From: Desulfobacterales bacterium
GTDB taxonomy: Bacteria > Desulfobacterota > DSM-4660 > Desulfatiglandales > B25-G16
Length of the DNA: 7,003 bases
Assembly (NCBI GenBank): GCA_013375335.1
Contig: JABXJZ010000073.1
Location: 1-7,003, forward strand
Direction: 5' to 3'
Shown: positions 5,504 to 7,003 of the stretch, in pieces
Layout: each line of letters starts with the position of its first letter
Numbering within the stretch: the first letter of the stretch is position 1
Translations under genes and position numbers: made by a program
Notes under the pieces: generated by a model
Seen by the model: only the letters and a program-made list of their open reading frames with translations
The model's database searches: none
Told to the model about the DNA's origin: nothing

Positions 5504-6382
5504 TCATTTCCAGTTTCGAAGCCAGCAATCAAATCCGCCTACGGCTTGATCTAGCCGGTCGAAGAGAAGTCTATCCCTGAGCGTCAGGCCATCTATTGCT
5601 TTGATGAGAAACTCTTCACCATGTAGTTCATAAAGGTCAGCGCTCATCGCGAAGAGTTTTGCCTGGTACCAGAAGATGTTCTCGACGCAGGACTCCCTCA
5701 TCTCGGGGTATTTCCTCCCCATCTCGAAGAGGGCGGTATACCTGACATTTTCATTCCCGCCCTCATAGGCCGCTGTCCAAAGTGTCTGCCACTTTTCGCA
5801 GAGGCCTTCGTCTGTTCTCTTAAGAAAGGAATACATCGCGTATTGGGGGAGGAACTCGGCCAACCAGAACGAATCAAGTTTGGTTCCAAGCCTGAATCCG
5901 ATTGGCTGGGGAAGCACGAGGTTTGAGCTGAGAAACGGGTGCATGAACTCGTGGGCCAACGTGGGGGCGAAGAACTCAAATGTGAAGATCATGTTCACAG
6001 CGTCAGCAACTGTACCCGATTCGGAGCCAGAAACGTCGATGAGGTTCTCCTTGAATTCTTGCGGCGCCCCTGTTGATAGTGAAACGAGATGTTCCTTCCA
6101 GCTCTCCGGTGGCTTGACCCCGTAGCGCACGGCGATGTCGGGCACGAAGGGATTTCCATATGGCTGATTGGGGCAGCATCGCATCCAGTCGGTTTCGCTC
6201 AACACTAGAAGAACCAGCTCCGGGCGATCCTGGAAAAATCCACCGAGATAGCCATACGCGTTGTCCGCCACCTTTCTGAGAATTTCAGCCTGAGGATCAT
6301 ATCCCCTCGAGAAGTGTACTGGAACATGCTCCGACTTTAAGACGACTAATTCGTCTATAAGTTCTCTCCAACTCATCTCCAT
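5504..6382 (-). CDS. Putative zinc metallopeptidase (HExxH...E)
   Basis: A 292-residue protein with a classic zinc-peptidase motif: T-L-A-H144-E145-F-M-H148-P-F, where the two His bind zinc and Glu145 is the general base. 27 residues on, SFWLAE176FLPQYAMYSF looks like the third-ligand helix of gluzincins (compare LWLNEGFATYM in M1 aminopeptidases, where the gap is 18). The preceding MIFTFEFFAPTLAHE is the usual strand/helix lead-in. No signal peptide or membrane helix is seen, so it should act inside the cell. Residues ~185-290 are helical, with CVENIFWYQAKLF. I cannot name the subfamily; DUF4932-like archaeal and bacterial proteins are a possible match. ATG 6380-6382 is preferred: a TATA candidate (6411-6420, minus strand) puts RNA near 6389, leaving a few-base leader; ATG 6376 (Met3) is the alternative. 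It is divergent from the ArsR-like gene. Targets are unknown. Confidence 0.85.
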   Translation of the reverse strand: MEMSWRELIDELVVLKSEHVPVHFSRGYDPQAEILRKVADNAYGYLGGFFQDRPELVLLVLSETDWMRCCPNQPYGNPFVPDIAVRYGVKPPESWKEHLVSLSTGAPQEFKENLIDVSGSESGTVADAVNMIFTFEFFAPTLAHEFMHPFLSSNLVLPQPIGFRLGTKLDSFWLAEFLPQYAMYSFLKRTDEGLCEKWQTLWTAAYEGGNENVRYTALFEMGRKYPEMRESCVENIFWYQAKLFAMSADLYELHGEEFLIKAIDGLTLRDRLLFDRLDQAVGGFDCWLRNWK

Positions 6383-6410
6383 CCGATATCCTTTAAACCT
6401 GAGTCTTATT

Positions 6411-6421
6411 CTTTTATTTAC
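6411..6421 (-). promoter_or_regulatory. TATA box of the peptidase-like gene
   Basis: On the minus strand this reads GTAAATAAAAG, about 34 bases before the ATG at 6382, placing RNA start near 6389. A second TTTAAA lies nearer the gene (about 6391-6396) but is too close to act as its TATA box. Confidence 0.45.
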
Positions 6422-6518
6422 AATTTTGTATTAAGAAGATCATTCTCTAATGATGTGCCTAGGATAAGACACTCGGTTTCTAAGCGCACTTGAGCATTTT
6501 TCGTTAATTGAAACCAAA

Positions 6519-6528
6519 AAATATTTAT
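6519..6528 (+). promoter_or_regulatory. TATA box of the ArsR-like gene
   Basis: AAATATTTAT, with A/C-rich sequence just before it as a possible BRE, predicts RNA start near 6549-6551, about 20 bases before the ATG at 6570. It directly abuts and partly overlaps the operator repeats. Confidence 0.6.
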
Positions 6529-6551
6529 GTAATGATTTGATTACATGTAAT
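6527..6551. promoter_or_regulatory. Operator-like inverted repeats at the ArsR-like promoter
   Basis: ATGTAAT (6527-6533), ATTACAT (6540-6546) and ATGTAAT (6545-6551) form a 7-base inverted repeat with a 6-base gap and, overlapping it, a perfect 12-bp palindrome ATTACATGTAAT (6540-6551). They lie between the TATA box and the predicted transcript start, the standard place for autorepression. The first pair, GTAAT-N6-ATTAC, matches the spacing of the palindrome at 2576-2591. Confidence 0.6.
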
Positions 6552-6569
6552 AATGTGGTTTGATTATGT

Positions 6570-6875
6570 ATGTCGGAGTTCGAGAAGACTGCGAAGAAGC
6601 TCAAAGCATTAGCTCATCCACTGAGGCTGAAGATAGTAAGATTACTCGCGGAGGAAGGCGAGGATATGTATCTTAACGAGATATCTAACAGGCTGGGAAT
6701 CAGTAGGGCCCTGGCTAAGATTCATCTCAATAAACTAGAGTCTGAAGTTATAGTAAAAAGTCGCGTAGTGTTGGTTGAAGGCGAAGCCCGTGCCCTACGA
6801 TATTATCATCTTCGGGACTTTGATGTTCATGTTTCGCCGGAGATTCTGAAGGGGGTGAAATACAATGGAAACTAG
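6570..6875 (+). CDS. ArsR-like winged-helix transcriptional regulator
   Basis: A 101-residue regulator. ALAHPLRLKIVRLLAEEGEDMYLNEISNRLGISRALAKIHLNKLESEVIV (14-63) is a typical ArsR-superfamily wHTH: 'HPLRLKIVRLL' is the signature first helix, NEISNRLGISRALAKIHLNKL the helix-turn-helix, and VVLVEGEARALRYYHL the wing. There are no cysteines, so the metal-binding ELCVCDL-type sensor of ArsR/SmtB is missing and it should respond to some other signal, perhaps through its partner. It probably binds as a dimer to the repeats in its own promoter. Its last 11 bases overlap the start of a membrane protein, so the two are translated together; archaea commonly pair such regulators with small membrane proteins. 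ATG 6570 has no good SD; an out-of-frame ATG at 6566 lies just before it. Confidence 0.92.
   Translation: MSEFEKTAKKLKALAHPLRLKIVRLLAEEGEDMYLNEISNRLGISRALAKIHLNKLESEVIVKSRVVLVEGEARALRYYHLRDFDVHVSPEILKGVKYNGN
6851..6858 (+). promoter_or_regulatory. Strong Shine-Dalgarno of the membrane protein gene
   Basis: GGGGGTGA closely matches the archaeal SD consensus GGAGGTGA and ends 6 bases before the ATG at 6865. It lies inside the regulator's coding sequence and supports independent translation of the downstream gene despite the 11-base overlap. Confidence 0.75.
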
Positions 6876-7003
6876 GGGCTTGGTAGTTCTTGCCACGTGG
6901 ATTTCTATTGCTATAATATCATCAGTCGTCTTCTGGATAGGTGGTGTAAATCTGACAAACTACATCTTCGTTGGGCTACTCGTCTTCGTGGGTTTCATAA
7001 CAA
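6865..7003 (+). CDS. N-terminal part of a membrane protein (operon with ArsR-like regulator)
   Basis: Starts at ATG 6865 and runs open off the right edge, so only the first 46 residues are visible. After METRG come two hydrophobic stretches: LVVLATWISIAIISSVVFWI (6-25) and, after the short GGVNLTN loop, YIFVGLLVFVGFIT (33-46), cut by the edge. This fits an integral membrane protein with at least two helices and no classic cleavable signal. It overlaps the regulator by 11 bases and has a strong SD. Its likely role is as the membrane partner of the regulator, whether as sensor, anti-regulator or regulated target; the family is not identifiable from this fragment. Confidence 0.8.
   Translation, partial: METRGLVVLATWISIAIISSVVFWIGGVNLTNYIFVGLLVFVGFIT

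Noticed and set aside
5698..6125. Frames at 5698-5979 (-) and 5880-6125 (+) within the peptidase-like gene
   Set aside because: They overlap the HExxH and third-ligand region of a supported gene; composition is Ser/Pro/Arg-rich as expected for out-of-frame reading.
1..7003. CRISPR array, tRNA, rRNA, insertion sequence or long direct repeats
   Set aside because: No regularly spaced repeats, no tRNA-like cloverleaf or rRNA signature, no transposase-like protein and no flanking terminal repeats were seen.

Overview
The window looks archaeal. Several genes have a TATA-like box about 25-30 bases before the predicted transcript start with almost no leader (clearest before position 2631, where the start codon falls at or within a few bases of the predicted transcript start). 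The one strong Shine-Dalgarno sequence belongs to an internal operon gene (6865). The right edge carries a small ArsR-like winged-helix regulator overlapping a membrane protein, a pairing I associate with archaeal genomes. The lineage cannot be fixed from the sequence; a moderate-GC archaeon of the Bathyarchaeia/Thermoplasmatota kind would fit, but that is inference. No tRNA, rRNA, CRISPR array or insertion sequence was seen.

Layout. 1-219: C-terminal end of a protein resembling L-2-amino-thiazoline-4-carboxylic acid hydrolases. 262-1407 (-): a 381-residue protein with an apparent gluzincin-type metallopeptidase layout in which the first His of HExxH is Asp. 1499-2326 (+): a class I SAM methyltransferase, divergent from the previous gene. 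2327-2630: a 304-base gap rich in inverted repeats, ending in a 16-bp perfect palindrome and a strong TATA box. 2631-4630 (+): a two-gene operon with an ATGA overlap, made of an unrecognised 380-residue protein with a winged-helix-like segment and a zinc-ribbon methyltransferase. 4646-5422 (-): a third class I methyltransferase, more AT-rich than the operon. 5504-6382 (-): a clear HExxH...E metallopeptidase-like protein. 6570-7003 (+): the ArsR-like regulator and the start of a two-helix (or larger) membrane protein.

How the parts may work together. This reads as an accessory region: three unrelated methyltransferases and two peptidase-like proteins around one operon of unknown purpose. The most suggestive link is regulatory. 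The promoter of the 2631-4630 operon and the promoter of the ArsR-like gene both carry the same operator layout, GTAAY-N6-RTTAC, with half-sites exactly 11 bases apart. The regulator at the right edge may therefore control both itself and the wHTH/methyltransferase operon 4 kb away. The methyl acceptors are not known; the methyltransferases look like small-molecule or RNA-type enzymes, and none carries a DNA-methyltransferase catalytic motif that I can see.
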